From an uncultured Microbacteriaceae bacterium (GTDB lineage: Bacteria > Actinomycetota > Actinomycetes > Actinomycetales > Microbacteriaceae), in contig CAIRWJ010000236.1 in assembly GCA_903882245.1 (NCBI GenBank), forward strand, positions 1-7,446: a stretch of 7,446 nucleotides of DNA, read 5' to 3'. Positions 6,788 through 7,446 of the stretch are shown in pieces. Each line of letters starts with the position of its first letter. Positions within the stretch are counted from its first letter, which is position 1. Below the pieces are notes generated by a model. That model saw only the letters and a list, made by a program, of their open reading frames with translations. It was not told where the DNA came from and did not search any database. The translations under genes and the position numbers were made by a program.

Positions 6788-7446
6788 ATCGCACTCCGAG
6801 TGCCGACAGCCGACTTGCCATTCTCGCCCTTTTTGCTGTGACCGCAGCCTGGGGGGCATCGTTCGTCCTCATGAAGCCTGCGATCGAGCGCCAGCCAATC
6901 CCCGACTTTCTCGCCACCCGTTTCGTTATTGCGGCCATCATCCTGATCCTGGTTCGCCCGTCCGTCTTGTCGAACATCACCCCGCGAGTGTGGTGGACGG
7001 GCGGAATCGCGGGTGTCGTCCTCTCGATCGGCTATGTCGCACAAACCATCGGACTGCACTACGCAACCGCCGCAATCACGGGCTTCCTCACGGGTCTCTA
7101 CGTGGTCGGAACGCCGTTGCTCGCGTGGCTGATCTTTCGGCAACCACTCAACCGTAAGGTCATCGTGGCCGCCAGTCTTGGGTTGGCCGGGCTCGGGGTA
7201 ATCTCGCTCAACTCATTCGGAATTGGCATCGGGGAAATCTGGATCATCGTGGGGGCGATCTTTTTCGCGCTCCACATTGTTGTCTTGGGTCGCTGGGCGC
7301 CCGGCAATGATTCCTATGCACTCACCGTCGTCCAGATCGTCGTCGTCGCGATATGCACCGCCGGAATGACGTTCGCGGATGGTGACGGATACATCCCCCC
7401 GCCAGACGTCGACGTGTGGATCGCGGTTCTCGTCACCGCGGTGTTC
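6784..7446 (+). CDS. EamA/DMT-superfamily permease (3' end outside window)
   Basis: The frame starting at GTG 6784 stays open to the end of the window and encodes 221 residues. It begins with MNRTPSADSRLAILALFAVT and the typical EamA first helix AAWGASFVLMKPAIE, followed by PDFLATRFVIAAIIL. The motif block YATAAITGFLTGLYVVGTPLLAWL (about residues 93-116) is characteristic of the first EamA repeat. Seven or so of the expected ten helices are visible, so the second EamA repeat is only partly present. These are drug/metabolite transporters with very varied substrates; none can be assigned here. The GTG overlaps the SDR stop as GTGA (6784-6787) and has no Shine-Dalgarno of its own, so translation is probably coupled to the upstream gene. 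The shared unit hints at a related function. Confidence 0.9.
   Translation, partial: MNRTPSADSRLAILALFAVTAAWGASFVLMKPAIERQPIPDFLATRFVIAAIILILVRPSVLSNITPRVWWTGGIAGVVLSIGYVAQTIGLHYATAAITGFLTGLYVVGTPLLAWLIFRQPLNRKVIVAASLGLAGLGVISLNSFGIGIGEIWIIVGAIFFALHIVVLGRWAPGNDSYALTVVQIVVVAICTAGMTFADGDGYIPPPDVDVWIAVLVTAVF

Noticed and set aside
5819..6859. 346-codon minus-strand open frame antisense to the SDR gene
   Set aside because: It is complementary to a gene with clear domain matches over the same span, and its translation is Arg/Gly/Pro-rich without any motif. Long antisense frames are expected in GC-rich codon usage.
6505..7143. 212-codon minus-strand open frame across the SDR/EamA junction
   Set aside because: Highly charged translation with no recognisable fold, spanning two well-supported genes on the other strand.

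Overview
The window reads as a compact actinobacterial chromosome segment, most likely from Microbacteriaceae or a near relative. The evidence is GC-rich coding sequence of about 60% GC by eye, GTG starts, the tadA/upp divergent pair beside a receiver-less OmpR/PhoB-type regulator, and protein sequences of actinobacterial character. The taxon is inferred from sequence style only. I see no sign of a mobile element, CRISPR array, prophage, tRNA or rRNA. The content looks like housekeeping and light accessory metabolism, not a new multi-gene system.

Layout from left to right. A small four-helix membrane protein is cut by the left edge (ends 366, +). It converges on tadA, the tRNA wobble adenosine deaminase (363-821, -). 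Divergent from tadA is upp, uracil phosphoribosyltransferase (851-1486, +). Then come an orphan winged-helix regulator without a receiver domain (1503-2114, +) and a class I DNA photolyase (2122-3468, +). The photolyase converges on, and overlaps, a two-gene minus-strand operon psuG-psuK for pseudouridine breakdown (5235 or 5253 down to 3440). Divergent from psuG is a YbjT-like atypical SDR with a C-terminal DUF2867 domain (5270-6787, +). It overlaps by 4 nt the start of an EamA/DMT-family permease that runs off the right edge (from 6784, +).

How the genes fit together. PsuK and PsuG convert pseudouridine to uracil plus ribose 5-phosphate, and Upp turns uracil into UMP. The window therefore encodes a complete pseudouridine-to-UMP salvage route, although upp is on the other strand and in another transcription unit. 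The regulator sits 7 nt upstream of the photolyase and is a candidate for controlling it, but its target is unknown.

The region is packed extremely tightly. Non-coding DNA is limited to gaps of 29, 16, 7 and 16-34 nt, and several genes overlap, so no stretch over 300 nt lacks a gene. Four transcription units have a TANNNT hexamer ending 6-7 nt before the start codon with no convincing Shine-Dalgarno, which suggests leaderless mRNAs. The only strong Shine-Dalgarno seen is in front of tadA.
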